A DNA stretch of 64,000 nucleotides, taken from Bacteroides sp. OM05-12 (GTDB lineage Bacteria > Bacteroidota > Bacteroidia > Bacteroidales > Bacteroidaceae). Below, one piece after another: positions 1-8,828 of this stretch. The position numbers were made by a program, and so were the translations under genes. Within the stretch, counting starts at the first letter, position 1; every line of letters starts with the position of its first letter. The DNA lies in contig NZ_QSUN01000012.1 of the NCBI RefSeq assembly GCF_003438995.1, positions 37,983 to 101,982 on the forward strand, written 5' to 3'. A model generated the notes under the pieces. It did no database searches, was not told where the DNA came from, and saw nothing but the letters and a program-made list of their open reading frames with translations.

Positions 1-530
1 ATGCCTTCAATTATAACAGCGCAAACATCCCCTTTACCCAATTCCGTTTCAATAGCATTAATATCATTGAGAGGCAAATAGGTCACATGTCCGTTAGCAT
101 TGATAGGAGCTATAATTTTAGGATTCTCAGTTGCTTCTACAGCAAGCGATGTACGTCCATGAAAAGCCCTTGCAAATGAAACAATCCGGGTACGCCCGTT
201 ATAGAACGATGCAAGTTTCAAAGCATTTTCATTTGCTTCGGCACCGGAATTGATAAGGAATAAGGAATAATCTTCATAACCGGATATTCTCCCTAGACGA
301 TATGCAACTTCCTGTTGCAGTTTATTAATAACCGAATTAGAGTAGAAGCCTAATGTAGCAACTTGTTTACTAACCTTTTCCACATAATGTGGATGTGCAT
401 GACCAATAGAAATTACCGCATGACCACCGTACAAGTCAAGATATTCTGTACCATTCTCGTCCCATACGTGACGACCTTTTCCTTTTACTATATTTATATC
501 GAATAATGGATATACATCAAATAAATTCAT
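1..530 (-). CDS. argD: Acetylornithine/succinylornithine aminotransferase, N-terminal part (cut by window edge)
   Basis: PLP-dependent class III aminotransferase of arginine biosynthesis, converting N-acyl-glutamate semialdehyde to N-acyl-ornithine. I translated the reverse strand from the ATG at 528-530: it begins MNLFDVYPLFDI and carries the class III signatures SGAEANE and FHGRT, running into VIIEG at the window edge. About 176 residues are present; the PLP-lysine half lies outside. It starts 19 bases after argC and is the last visible gene of the arginine operon. In Bacteroides the pathway is known to run on succinylated intermediates (N-succinylornithine transcarbamylase), so the substrate may be the succinyl form; this is inference from the genus. 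Confidence 0.93.
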   Translation of the reverse strand, partial: MNLFDVYPLFDINIVKGKGRHVWDENGTEYLDLYGGHAVISIGHAHPHYVEKVSKQVATLGFYSNSVINKLQQEVAYRLGRISGYEDYSLFLINSGAEANENALKLASFYNGRTRIVSFARAFHGRTSLAVEATENPKIIAPINANGHVTYLPLNDINAIETELGKGDVCAVIIEG

Positions 531-549
531 GATAATATACTTTATGAAT

Positions 550-1518
550 TTAGAAAGCCGAAGGTTTCAGACAGAGTCCAACGGTTTCTTCCAAATTAAA
601 TAACAGGTTCATATTGTGAACAGCTTGTCCGCTTGCACCTTTCAGCAGATTATCTATACAAGAAATAATGAGTAGCTTGTCACCATGTTTTTCTAGATGA
701 AGCAAACATTTATTCGTGTTTACCACCTGCTTTAGGTCAATATTCTTATCTACGACATGAACAAAAGAGTCTTCTGCGTAATACTCCTCATACATACGAA
801 TAATTTCATCCAACGCCACTTTTGTTTTTACCACTAATGTAGCAAAGATGCCGCGAGGAAAATCGCCACGATAAGGAATAAAATCTATCTCTGCATCAAA
901 ACTGTTTTGTAACTGTTTAAGCGATTGTTTGATTTCAGGCACATGCTGATGTTCAAAAGCCTTATATACACTTATATTATTGTTACGCCAGCTAAAATGA
1001 CTGGTAGCTCCCGGTTTCACTCCGGCTCCCGTACTTCCGGTAATAGCATTTACCATAACGTCATCATTCAACATCAGGTGTTTGGCAAGTGGAAGCAATC
1101 CTAACTGAATACAAGTAGCAAAACATCCGGGATTCGCTACATGCTTACTATGACAGATGGTTCGACGGTTCAGTTCCGGCAAACCATAGATAAAATCATG
1201 ATCCTCAGAAGCGATACGATAATCCATTGATAAATCGATTATCTTCAATTCTTCCGGTATATTGTGACTTTCCATAAACTTACGGGTATCGCCATGCGCA
1301 GTACAAAAAAACAACACATCTATCTCGTCCAGCGGCAAAGCATCCGTGAATGCAAGGTCACACTCTCCATAAAGTCCCTCATGCACATCAGTAATCTTAT
1401 TACCTGCATTGCTGCTACTGTTCACGAAAACAATCTCCACATCCGGATGATTGATGAGTAAACGGATAAGTTCGCCCGCAGTATAGCCTGCTCCTCCTAT
1501 AATTCCAGCTTTTATCAT
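550..1518 (-). CDS. argC: N-acetyl(succinyl)-gamma-glutamyl-phosphate reductase
   Basis: NADPH-dependent reductase making N-acyl-glutamate 5-semialdehyde, the step before ArgD. The N-terminal Rossmann motif GIIGGAGYTAGE (residues 5-16) and the active-site cysteine in NPGCFAT (Cys132) are visible. I chose the ATG at 1516-1518 (MIKAGIIGG, 322 aa, the usual family length). A start at 1557 would add 13 residues and overlap argG by 29 bases. The gene follows argG by 10 bases and precedes argD by 19, so co-translation in one operon is likely. Confidence 0.95.
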   Translation of the reverse strand: MIKAGIIGGAGYTAGELIRLLINHPDVEIVFVNSSSNAGNKITDVHEGLYGECDLAFTDALPLDEIDVLFFCTAHGDTRKFMESHNIPEELKIIDLSMDYRIASEDHDFIYGLPELNRRTICHSKHVANPGCFATCIQLGLLPLAKHLMLNDDVMVNAITGSTGAGVKPGATSHFSWRNNNISVYKAFEHQHVPEIKQSLKQLQNSFDAEIDFIPYRGDFPRGIFATLVVKTKVALDEIIRMYEEYYAEDSFVHVVDKNIDLKQVVNTNKCLLHLEKHGDKLLIISCIDNLLKGASGQAVHNMNLLFNLEETVGLCLKPSAF

Positions 1519-1528
1519 ACCTGTTGAA

Positions 1529-2734
1529 TTAAATTTCTTCGTCTTTATGATTAGCATAATATACGCGTAATGGGGTGGAAGTCACTTTGATAAAACCTTT
1601 AGCATCCTCTGCCGTCCAACCTTTTTGCATTTCTCCGTATTCACCGAATTTGGTTTTTACAAGATCATCTTTAGACTCTACTCCCACTGTTGAGAATGAC
1701 AACGGACGTAGTTCCAGAATGGCCGTACCGTTTACATTACGTTGGGACTCCTGAAGCATAGCTTCTATATCACGCATCACAGGTTCTAAATACTGGCTTT
1801 CATGCAGAAACATACCATACCAGTTAGCAACCTGATCTTTCCAATATTGCTGCCATTTACTCAGTGTATATTTCTCAAGAAAACGGTGTGCACCAATAAT
1901 TAACATTGGAGCGGCAGCTTCAAATCCGACACGACCTTTGATACCGATAATTGTATCACCTACATGCATATCACGACCAATACCGTAAGGAGCACCTATT
2001 TCCTCCACTCTCTGAATTGCCTTTATTTTATCTTCAAAGACCTCACCGTTCACAGCATGCAGTTCGCCCTTTACAAATTCAAGACGGAGCTGTTCACTTC
2101 CTTTTTTCTCTACCTGCTTCAGATACGCACTTTCAGGCAATCCTTGAGCAGAGTCGAAAATTTCACCTCCACAAATAGACGTTCCCCACAAACCTACATT
2201 ATATGAATACTTCAGTTTGGTGAAATCGGCCTCAAAGCCATGCTCTTTCAAGTAATTAATTTCATATTCTCTAGTTAGTGCCATGTCGCGTGTCAGAGTG
2301 ATGATTTCTACACCCGGAGCCATGACAAGAAAGGTCATATCAAAACGAATTTGATCGTTGCCTGCACCGGTAGAACCATGAGCAATAGCATCTGCACCGA
2401 TTTCGTTGGCATAACGTGCAATAGCAAGAGCTTGAAAAATACGTTCTGAACTTACGGAGATTGGGTAGGTGCCATTTCGCAGTACATTACCGAAAATCAT
2501 ATATTTCAGGCTTTTTTCATAGTATTCCTGAGTAACATCCAACGTAACATATTTAACAGCACCTAATTTATAAGCGTTCTCTTCGTTCTGTTTTAACTGT
2601 TCGGAACTGAATCCACCTGTGTCGGCACAAGCCGCGTAGACTTCATATCCTTTTTCCTTTGCCAGATACATAACGGTGAATGATGTATCCAATCCACCGC
2701 TGAAGGCCACTACAACTTTCTTTTTCTCTTCCAT
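1529..2734 (-). CDS. argG: Argininosuccinate synthase
   Basis: Joins citrulline and aspartate using ATP, the penultimate step of arginine synthesis. The ATP-pyrophosphatase loop AFSGGLDTS (residues 10-18) and the HGSTGAGNDQIRF substrate/ATP segment are intact, and 401 aa is a normal length. It lies 63 bases after the GNAT gene and just before argC. Finding argG upstream of argC and argD, without argF, argB or argH in this stretch, means the rest of the pathway must be beyond the left edge or elsewhere. Confidence 0.96.
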   Translation of the reverse strand: MEEKKKVVVAFSGGLDTSFTVMYLAKEKGYEVYAACADTGGFSSEQLKQNEENAYKLGAVKYVTLDVTQEYYEKSLKYMIFGNVLRNGTYPISVSSERIFQALAIARYANEIGADAIAHGSTGAGNDQIRFDMTFLVMAPGVEIITLTRDMALTREYEINYLKEHGFEADFTKLKYSYNVGLWGTSICGGEIFDSAQGLPESAYLKQVEKKGSEQLRLEFVKGELHAVNGEVFEDKIKAIQRVEEIGAPYGIGRDMHVGDTIIGIKGRVGFEAAAPMLIIGAHRFLEKYTLSKWQQYWKDQVANWYGMFLHESQYLEPVMRDIEAMLQESQRNVNGTAILELRPLSFSTVGVESKDDLVKTKFGEYGEMQKGWTAEDAKGFIKVTSTPLRVYYANHKDEEI

Positions 2735-2797
2735 ATTGTTCTATATTTAATGAAGAATGGCGATAAGGATCTCCACCTTCTCCTTTATTATTAATAA

Positions 2798-3367
2798 TTA
2801 ATTGCCAGTTTGTTCATCTTCTCTCTCCGGATCATATAACATAGCTGTACAGATACAGTATTTCCGATCCGTACGTTCCAATACATCATGATTGATACAG
2901 CCCTCGCATCCCCTCCAGAATGCCTCATCATCCGTGAGTTGTGCAAACGTCACGGGCACATATCCCAATTCCGTATTGATACGCATGACAGCTGCCCCAC
3001 TCGTCAACCCGAACAATTTAGCGTGTGGCCAACGCAAACGCGACAAGGTGAATGCCGCTTTTTTGATACGTTTGGCAAGCCCTTGCCCGCGAAACTTCTC
3101 TACCACAATCAAACCGGAATTGGCTACATATTGCTTATTTCCCCAGCTCTCAATATAACAAAATCCGGCAAATTCATCTCCGCATAAAGCAATTATCGCT
3201 TTGCCCTCTTTCATTTTCTGGGCTACATATTCGTGGGTACGTTTGGCAATTCCCGTACCACGAACCTTTGCTGCGGCAGTTATAGTCTCCAAAATAGTGT
3301 CAACGTATACCTCATGTGAGGCGTCGGCTACCATAACATCTATTTGTTGAGTCTCCATTTCTTCCAA
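2798..3367 (-). CDS. GNAT-family acyltransferase of the arginine operon, candidate N-acylglutamate synthase
   Basis: A 189-aa GNAT protein with an acyl-CoA-binding motif RGQGLAKRIKK (residues 93-103). It sits second in the operon, 20 bases after argR. Arginine synthesis needs an N-acylglutamate synthase for its first step, and no classical argA or argJ is seen here, so this protein is the natural candidate; in Bacteroides the donor could be succinyl-CoA. The C-terminal third has four cysteines (Cys154, Cys157, Cys171, Cys173), a possible metal site unusual for a GNAT fold. The start could also be the Met at residue 4. The GNAT fold is clear; the specific reaction is inference from context. 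Confidence 0.8.
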   Translation of the reverse strand: MEEMETQQIDVMVADASHEVYVDTILETITAAAKVRGTGIAKRTHEYVAQKMKEGKAIIALCGDEFAGFCYIESWGNKQYVANSGLIVVEKFRGQGLAKRIKKAAFTLSRLRWPHAKLFGLTSGAAVMRINTELGYVPVTFAQLTDDEAFWRGCEGCINHDVLERTDRKYCICTAMLYDPEREDEQTGN

Positions 3368-3387
3368 TTAGTGTATATTATCCTAGT

Positions 3388-3864
3388 TTATTGTATATTT
3401 GGTATGACGTGAGAGAGTACCCCTTTGATACCTGTTCTTGATACTCCTTCTCTAAGAACCAGCATAATTGTGTCATCTCCGGCAATAGTACCAAGAATTT
3501 CATGAGCATTCAGGTTATCAATGTCGTAAGCAAGACTACTGGCATAACCCGGACGTGTTCTGATAACGGCGAGGTTGGAAGAAAATTCAATAGAGATGAA
3601 TCCCGTATGTTGCATCATTTCAGTTACACTGTGTGCATCCGTCATGCGTTTGTACATAGTATTATTAGGAAGCACGTAGACGTAATTGCCGTTCATGCTT
3701 GCCGCTTTTGCTACTTTCAGTTGCTTCAAATCTCTGGAAAGTGTAGCCTGCGTGAGACTGAATCCTTCTCTTGATAGCTCCTGCAATAATTCCTCCTGAC
3801 TTCCCACTTCCTTGCTGGAAATGATAATCTTGATAGCATCAAGTCTGTTATTCTTATTCTTCAT
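3388..3864 (-). CDS. argR: Arginine repressor
   Basis: A 158-aa ArgR: N-terminal winged helix (about residues 5-70, with SLTQATLSRDLKQLKVAK as the recognition segment) and C-terminal oligomerisation/arginine-binding domain with the GTIAGDDTIMLVLR motif. It senses arginine and represses biosynthetic genes. As first gene of the arg operon it probably controls its own transcription: a TATGCATA palindrome overlaps its -7 box. It is divergent from the rhamnose operon. Confidence 0.94.
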   Translation of the reverse strand: MKNKNNRLDAIKIIISSKEVGSQEELLQELSREGFSLTQATLSRDLKQLKVAKAASMNGNYVYVLPNNTMYKRMTDAHSVTEMMQHTGFISIEFSSNLAVIRTRPGYASSLAYDIDNLNAHEILGTIAGDDTIMLVLREGVSRTGIKGVLSHVIPNIQ

Positions 3865-3888
3865 CTGTATAATTATTCTAATTCGCTA

Positions 3889-3957
3889 CAAAAGTATGCA
3901 TAAATTTGAATATTATAAGTATAAAACGATAACTTTTTAAATTATTTATGCATAAAT
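3889..3957 (-). promoter_or_regulatory. argR operon promoter with two putative ArgR palindromes
   Basis: On the minus strand a -7 box TACTTTTG lies at 3896-3889, 25 bases before the argR ATG. Box 1, TATGCATA (3895-3902), overlaps it. Box 2, the perfect 14-bp palindrome ATTTATGCATAAAT (3944-3957), is centred 52 bp away, close to five helical turns. The cores resemble ArgR-type AT-rich palindromes. Binding is inferred, not shown. Confidence 0.6.
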
Positions 3958-4079
3958 GCACTCTCACACCCCACTTTAATGAATAAATATAACGCCCAGC
4001 CACTTCAAGATGATATGAAAGTGCCAAAAAGTATAGCTTTTCCATCAAATATTACAATCTTTTCTTCATCGACATACCT

Positions 4080-4087
4080 TATTTTTG
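4080..4087 (+). promoter_or_regulatory. Rhamnose operon promoter (-7 box)
   Basis: TATTTTTG matches the Bacteroides -7 consensus TAnnTTTG, 29 bases before the kinase start. There is no clear TTTG at -33, as expected for a promoter that depends on an activator such as RhaR. Confidence 0.55.
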
Positions 4088-4116
4088 TATTGTCATAAAT
4101 CTTTTAAATCAATAGT

Positions 4117-5598
4117 ATGATGAATACAGCACATTTCTTTGCCGTAGACCTCGGCGCAACAAGCGGACGAACTATAATTGGAACAATCAATGGTTCTGCA
4201 CTGGATATGCGGGAATTAACTCGTTTCTCTAATCCCATAATTGAAACCAACGGGCATTTTTATTGGGATATTTACGCCCTTTTTAATGAAATAATTAAAG
4301 GATTAAAGCTTGTAGCGAAAGAGGGCATACACATAGAATCCATCGGTATAGACACATGGGGAGTGGATTTCGTATTTATAGGAAAAGACGGTGAATTACT
4401 CCGTCAACCTTATTGCTATCGTGACATTCATACAGTGGGAGCACCTGATAAGTTCTTTGAACGGATCTCTCGTGAACGGGTTTATGAACTGACCGGAATA
4501 CAAATCATGAATTTCAATTCACTTTATCAGTTAGATACAATACGTAGAAACAATTCATCCGTACTACCGATAACAGATAAAGTTGTATTTATGCCGGATG
4601 CACTTTCTTATATGCTCACCGGGGAGATAGTGACGGAATATACCATTGCTTCTACTTCTCAGATGTTGAATCCCCGTACAAAGAAGTTCGACAAGGAGTT
4701 ATTGGATGCGATCGGTATGAGAGAAGAACAATTCGGACGATTTGTTTATCCCGGAACACGTATCGGTACACTCAATGAAAGTGTCCGCAAACAGACAGGA
4801 TTAGGAGAAATTCCAGTAATTGCTGTTGCAGGACATGATACAGCCTCAGCAGTAGCAGCAGTCCCAGCTGACAATGAGCGCTTTGCTTATCTAAGTTCCG
4901 GTACATGGTCATTGATGGGGGTAGAGTTGAACGAGCCTATTATTAATAAGGAGAGTTTCGACATGAACTTCACGAATGAAGGTGGAGTAGATGGTACGGT
5001 ACGCTTTCTGAAGAATATCTGTGGTATGTGGCTGTTGGAATGTTGCCGTCGTGAATGGGCCATCAGCAATGACTACTCCTATCCGGAGTTGATTGAAGCT
5101 GCAATGAAAGCTCCGGCTTTTGCTTCTTTGGTAAATCCGGATTCTCCATGCTTTGCAAATCCTCCTTCCATGATAAAGGCTATTCAGGAATATTGTAGCC
5201 GGACAGGGCAAGCAGTACCGGAAACACACGGAGAGATTACACGCTGTATCTTTGAAAGTCTCGCCCTCCGTTATAAACAAGTATTCAGTTATCTGCAACG
5301 CATATCCCCATTCCCGATTGAAAAGCTCCATGTCATTGGTGGAGGTTCTAAGAATAATGTATTGAATCAATTCACAGCAAATGCCGTCGGAGTAGAAGTT
5401 GTGGCCGGCCCGTCCGAAGCTACGGCAGTAGGCAATATCATGTTGCAGGCAAAGGCATCCGGAATGGTAGAAGGTATTGCAGGTATGCGTAAACTGATAC
5501 GTAGTTCGGTGTCGGTGAGTACATTTACTCCGGCAGAACAGTCTTTATGGGAGAAAGGCTATGAAACTTATTTAAAAGTAGTTAGAGAAAATATATAA
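4117..5598 (+). CDS. rhaB: L-rhamnulokinase (FGGY kinase)
   Basis: Phosphorylates L-rhamnulose to rhamnulose 1-phosphate. The 493-aa protein has the FGGY/actin-like ATPase fold: phosphate-1 loop AVDLGATSGRT near residue 9, a mid-protein AGHDTASAVAA segment, and the C-terminal adenosine motif VIGGGSKNN. It is the first gene of the rhamnose operon and is followed 22 bases later by the isomerase. A second ATG directly follows the first (MMNTAHF), so the true start may be one codon later. The assignment rests on family motifs plus the isomerase/transporter/aldolase neighbours. Confidence 0.95.
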   Translation: MMNTAHFFAVDLGATSGRTIIGTINGSALDMRELTRFSNPIIETNGHFYWDIYALFNEIIKGLKLVAKEGIHIESIGIDTWGVDFVFIGKDGELLRQPYCYRDIHTVGAPDKFFERISRERVYELTGIQIMNFNSLYQLDTIRRNNSSVLPITDKVVFMPDALSYMLTGEIVTEYTIASTSQMLNPRTKKFDKELLDAIGMREEQFGRFVYPGTRIGTLNESVRKQTGLGEIPVIAVAGHDTASAVAAVPADNERFAYLSSGTWSLMGVELNEPIINKESFDMNFTNEGGVDGTVRFLKNICGMWLLECCRREWAISNDYSYPELIEAAMKAPAFASLVNPDSPCFANPPSMIKAIQEYCSRTGQAVPETHGEITRCIFESLALRYKQVFSYLQRISPFPIEKLHVIGGGSKNNVLNQFTANAVGVEVVAGPSEATAVGNIMLQAKASGMVEGIAGMRKLIRSSVSVSTFTPAEQSLWEKGYETYLKVVRENI

Positions 5599-5620
5599 TC
5601 AATTTAAAGAAATCCATATC

Positions 5621-6874
5621 ATGAAAAAAGAACAATTAGTAGAAAAAGCGTATGAGATTGCAAAAGAGCGTTATGCAGCAATCGGTGTAGATACAGATAA
5701 GGCTATTGCAGATTTGCAGAAAATATCCTTGTCACTTCATTGCTGGCAAGCAGACGATGTTACGGGATTTGAATCTGCCGGATCTTTAACCGGTGGTATA
5801 CAGGCAACCGGAAACTATCCGGGCAAAGCACGTAATATTAACGAATTACGTCAGGATGTATTAAAAGCAGCCTCTTATATCCCCGGTACTCACCGCCTGA
5901 ATCTACATGAAATCTACGGTGATTTCGGAGGTACATTCGTTGACCGTGACCAAGTAGAACCTAAACATTTTGAAAGCTGGATGCAATGGGCTGCCGAAAA
6001 CAATATGAAACTGGATTTTAATTCCACTTCTTTTTCTCACCCTAAAAGCGGCAATCTGTCTTTATCCAATCCCGACAAGAGTATCCGTGACTTCTGGGTA
6101 GAACACACGATACGCTGTCGTGCCATTGCCGAAGAAATGGGTAAGCGTCAAGGTGATCCTTGTATTATGAATTTATGGGTACACGATGGCAGTAAGGACA
6201 TTACCGTAAACCGCATGAAATATCGTGAACTGCTAAAAGATTCTCTCGACCGTATTTTTGCCATTGATTATAAGAACATGAAAGACTGTATCGAATCAAA
6301 AGTCTTTGGTATCGGTCTTGAAAGCTATACGGTCGGTTCCAATGATTTTTATATCGGTTATGGCGTTAGCCGCAACAAGATTGTCACACTTGATACCGGG
6401 CATTTCCATCCAACAGAAAGTGTAGCCGATAAGGTTTCTTCGTTACTGCTTTATATTCCTGAAATCATGTTGCACGTAAGCCGCCCTGTACGTTGGGATA
6501 GCGACCACGTAACCATTATGAATGACGATACATTGGATCTTGCCAAAGAAATCGTTCGTTGCAATGCATTGGATAGAGTGCATATCGGTTTGGATTACTT
6601 TGATGCAAGTATCAACCGTATCGGCGCATACGTTATCGGTAGCCGTGCTACGCAAAAATGTGTAATGCAGGCCTTATTGGAACCACTTGCCAAATTGCGC
6701 GAATATGAAGCTAACGACCAGTTATTTGAACGTCTGGCATTACTCGAAGAAGGTAAGTCTTTGCCTTGGAATGCAGTATGGGATATGTTCTGTTTGAAAA
6801 ACAATGTTCCGATAGGTGAAGATTTTATTGCGGAGATTGAGAAATACGAGGCAGACGTAACCTCTAAGAGATAA
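5621..6874 (+). CDS. rhaA: L-rhamnose isomerase
   Basis: Interconverts L-rhamnose and L-rhamnulose. The protein is 417 aa, the usual length. It contains the TIM-barrel metal/substrate region around IGLESYTVGSNDFYIGYG, followed by TLDTGHFHPTESVADKVSS and the VRWDSDHV motif, which together supply the conserved Asp/His/Glu metal ligands of rhamnose isomerases. It ends 5 bases before the transporter start, implying translational coupling. In B. thetaiotaomicron literature the equivalent gene is called rhaI. Confidence 0.96.
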   Translation: MKKEQLVEKAYEIAKERYAAIGVDTDKAIADLQKISLSLHCWQADDVTGFESAGSLTGGIQATGNYPGKARNINELRQDVLKAASYIPGTHRLNLHEIYGDFGGTFVDRDQVEPKHFESWMQWAAENNMKLDFNSTSFSHPKSGNLSLSNPDKSIRDFWVEHTIRCRAIAEEMGKRQGDPCIMNLWVHDGSKDITVNRMKYRELLKDSLDRIFAIDYKNMKDCIESKVFGIGLESYTVGSNDFYIGYGVSRNKIVTLDTGHFHPTESVADKVSSLLLYIPEIMLHVSRPVRWDSDHVTIMNDDTLDLAKEIVRCNALDRVHIGLDYFDASINRIGAYVIGSRATQKCVMQALLEPLAKLREYEANDQLFERLALLEEGKSLPWNAVWDMFCLKNNVPIGEDFIAEIEKYEADVTSKR

Positions 6875-6879
6875 ACGTA

Positions 6880-7911
6880 ATGAATACGATTCTCGGATTA
6901 TTAATCATAGCGATAGGCAGTTTCGGGCAAAGCAGCTCGTACGTGCCTATCAATAAAGTGAAACAGTGGAGCTGGGAAAGCTTCTGGCTGGTGCAGGGAA
7001 TCTTTGCATGGTTGGTTTTCCCACTATTGGGAGCATTGCTTGCCATTCCCGAAGGTAGTAACCTGTTCGATTTATGGGCATCGGGTGGTGCGGGAGGCAG
7101 TATCCTTTATGGTATCTTATGGGGCGTAGGAGGATTGACTTTCGGATTGAGTATGCGTTATTTAGGCGTAGCATTGGGACAATCGATTGCTTTGGGCACA
7201 TGTGCCGGTTTCGGAACAATCTTTCCGGCGATCCTGAAAGGAGAAGATTTATTTCATGGCTCCGGACTTATATTGTTAACGGGGGTATGTATCACATTGG
7301 CGGGTATCGCTGTTATCGGCTATGCCGGAAGTCTTCGTTCCAAAAACATGAGCGAGGAAGAAAAGAAAGCTGCCGTAAAGGACTTTGCCCTGACAAAGGG
7401 TTTACTTGTGGCATTACTTGCCGGTGTGATGAGTGCTTGCTTCGCACTCGGTCTGGATTCCGGTACTCCTATTAAAGAAGCAGCTTTATCCGGTGGAGTA
7501 GATGCATTGTATGCCGGACTTCCTGTTATTTTCCTTGTGACACTTGGCGGTTTCTTTACCAATGCTGCATATTGCATCTTCCAGAATGTAAAGAATCATA
7601 CGGGAGGTGAATACTTTGCAGTAAAAGGCAGCGTGCTGTTGAACAACATCCTGTTCTGCGCTCTTGCTGGGGTACTATGGTACTCACAGTTCTTCGGATT
7701 GGAGATGGGCAAAAGTTTCCTGACAGACGCTCCTGTCCTACTTGCCTTTTCATGGAGTATCCTAATGGCACTCAACGTGACATTCTCTAATGTTTGGGGA
7801 ATTATTCTGAAAGAATGGAAAGGTGTGAACGGTCAGACTGTCGCCGTACTGATATTGGGACTGATTATACTTATATCCAGTATCGTGGTAGTGGCTATCG
7901 CACAAAATTAG
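6880..7911 (+). CDS. rhaT: L-rhamnose permease (RhaT family)
   Basis: Inner-membrane sugar importer of the drug/metabolite transporter superfamily. The 343-aa protein shows about ten hydrophobic segments, starting with MNTILGLLIIAIGSFGQSSS and ending with an ILGLIILISSIVVVAIA helix. A charged cytoplasmic loop lies near residues 150-170 (RSKNMSEEEKKAAVKDF). It is sandwiched between isomerase and aldolase genes, which fixes rhamnose as the likely substrate. In Bacteroides papers the name rhaP is also used. Confidence 0.93.
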   Translation: MNTILGLLIIAIGSFGQSSSYVPINKVKQWSWESFWLVQGIFAWLVFPLLGALLAIPEGSNLFDLWASGGAGGSILYGILWGVGGLTFGLSMRYLGVALGQSIALGTCAGFGTIFPAILKGEDLFHGSGLILLTGVCITLAGIAVIGYAGSLRSKNMSEEEKKAAVKDFALTKGLLVALLAGVMSACFALGLDSGTPIKEAALSGGVDALYAGLPVIFLVTLGGFFTNAAYCIFQNVKNHTGGEYFAVKGSVLLNNILFCALAGVLWYSQFFGLEMGKSFLTDAPVLLAFSWSILMALNVTFSNVWGIILKEWKGVNGQTVAVLILGLIILISSIVVVAIAQN

Positions 7912-7937
7912 AATAGATAGTTTTAAAATAAATAGAA

Positions 7938-8741
7938 ATGAAATCAGTATTAGAAAATAATCCGGCACTTGCCAAGCAAGTGGCAGATGTGGCAGAAGTA
8001 GCCGGATATCTCTGGCAAAAAGGATGGGCCGAACGTAATGGCGGCAATATCACCATCAATATCACTGATGTGGTGGATGACACCATAAAGAATTTGGCTC
8101 CCATCGCAGAAAAAGCACAGATCGGTAAATATTTGCCTAACCTTAAGGAATGCTATTTCTACTGCAAAGGTACAAATAAGCGTATGCGCGACCTAGCCCG
8201 TTGGCCGATGGAAAACGGTTCTATCATCCGCATCTGCGACGATTGTTCCAGCTATGAGATTATTGCAGACCAACCGGTTCGTCCTACGTCGGAACTACCG
8301 GCCCACTTATCCATGCATGATTATCTGATAGGCAGCGGTTCGAGCTATAAAGCGGCAATGCACACGCACCCGATAGATTTAGTGGCAATGTCACACAACC
8401 CAGCTTTCCTGAAGAAAGATGTCTTGACAAACCTGTTATGGAGTATGATTCCCGAAACCCGTGCATTCTGCCCGAAAGGATTAGGTATCGTGCCTTACGA
8501 GATGCCAAGCTCTATCAAACTGGCAGATGCTACAATCGAACAACTATGTGACTATGATGTTGTGATGTGGGAGAAACATGGCGTTTGTGCCGTAGGCGGA
8601 GATATCATGGAGGCATTTGACCAGGTAGATGTGCTTAGCAAGTCCGCTCAGATTTATCTTACGGCAAAATCCATGGGATTCACACCCGACGGTATGAGCG
8701 ATGCGCAAATGAATGAATTAAAAGAAGCATTCAATCTTTAA
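7938..8741 (+). CDS. rhaD: Rhamnulose-1-phosphate aldolase (class II)
   Basis: Zinc-dependent cleavage of rhamnulose 1-phosphate to dihydroxyacetone phosphate and L-lactaldehyde. The 267-aa protein has the class II aldolase/adducin fold: RNGGNI phosphate loop, the zinc-binding HTHPID pair around residue 154, and a third histidine in WEKHGVCAVG. It is the last structural gene of the operon, 26 bases after the transporter. No lactaldehyde reductase or dehydrogenase gene is adjacent, so that product must be handled elsewhere. Confidence 0.95.
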   Translation: MKSVLENNPALAKQVADVAEVAGYLWQKGWAERNGGNITINITDVVDDTIKNLAPIAEKAQIGKYLPNLKECYFYCKGTNKRMRDLARWPMENGSIIRICDDCSSYEIIADQPVRPTSELPAHLSMHDYLIGSGSSYKAAMHTHPIDLVAMSHNPAFLKKDVLTNLLWSMIPETRAFCPKGLGIVPYEMPSSIKLADATIEQLCDYDVVMWEKHGVCAVGGDIMEAFDQVDVLSKSAQIYLTAKSMGFTPDGMSDAQMNELKEAFNL

Positions 8742-8762
8742 CCAAATAATTGACTCCTAAAT

Positions 8763-8816
8763 TGTTGTTATTCATGGATTATTCTTATTTTTGTTCACGG
8801 TTAATGTGGTGAACAA
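8763..8816 (+). promoter_or_regulatory. rhaR promoter with downstream inverted repeat
   Basis: A -33-like TTG (8765-8767) and a -7 box TATTTTTG (8786-8793) are separated by 18 bp. Starting inside the -7 box is an inverted repeat, TTGTTCAC (8791-8798), 10-base spacer, GTGAACAA (8809-8816). It covers the predicted transcription start, so it could be an operator for autoregulation or a 5'-UTR hairpin. Confidence 0.6.
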
Positions 8817-8828
8817 AGATATAGGACT

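Noticed and set aside
1551..1557. Longer argC start (adds 13 residues)
   Set aside because: It overlaps argG by 29 bases and precedes the canonical MIKAGIIGG start.
3961..4079. RhaR binding repeats upstream of the rhamnose operon
   Set aside because: Only a weak CACTT / AAGTG pairing was seen; not distinct enough from chance to report.
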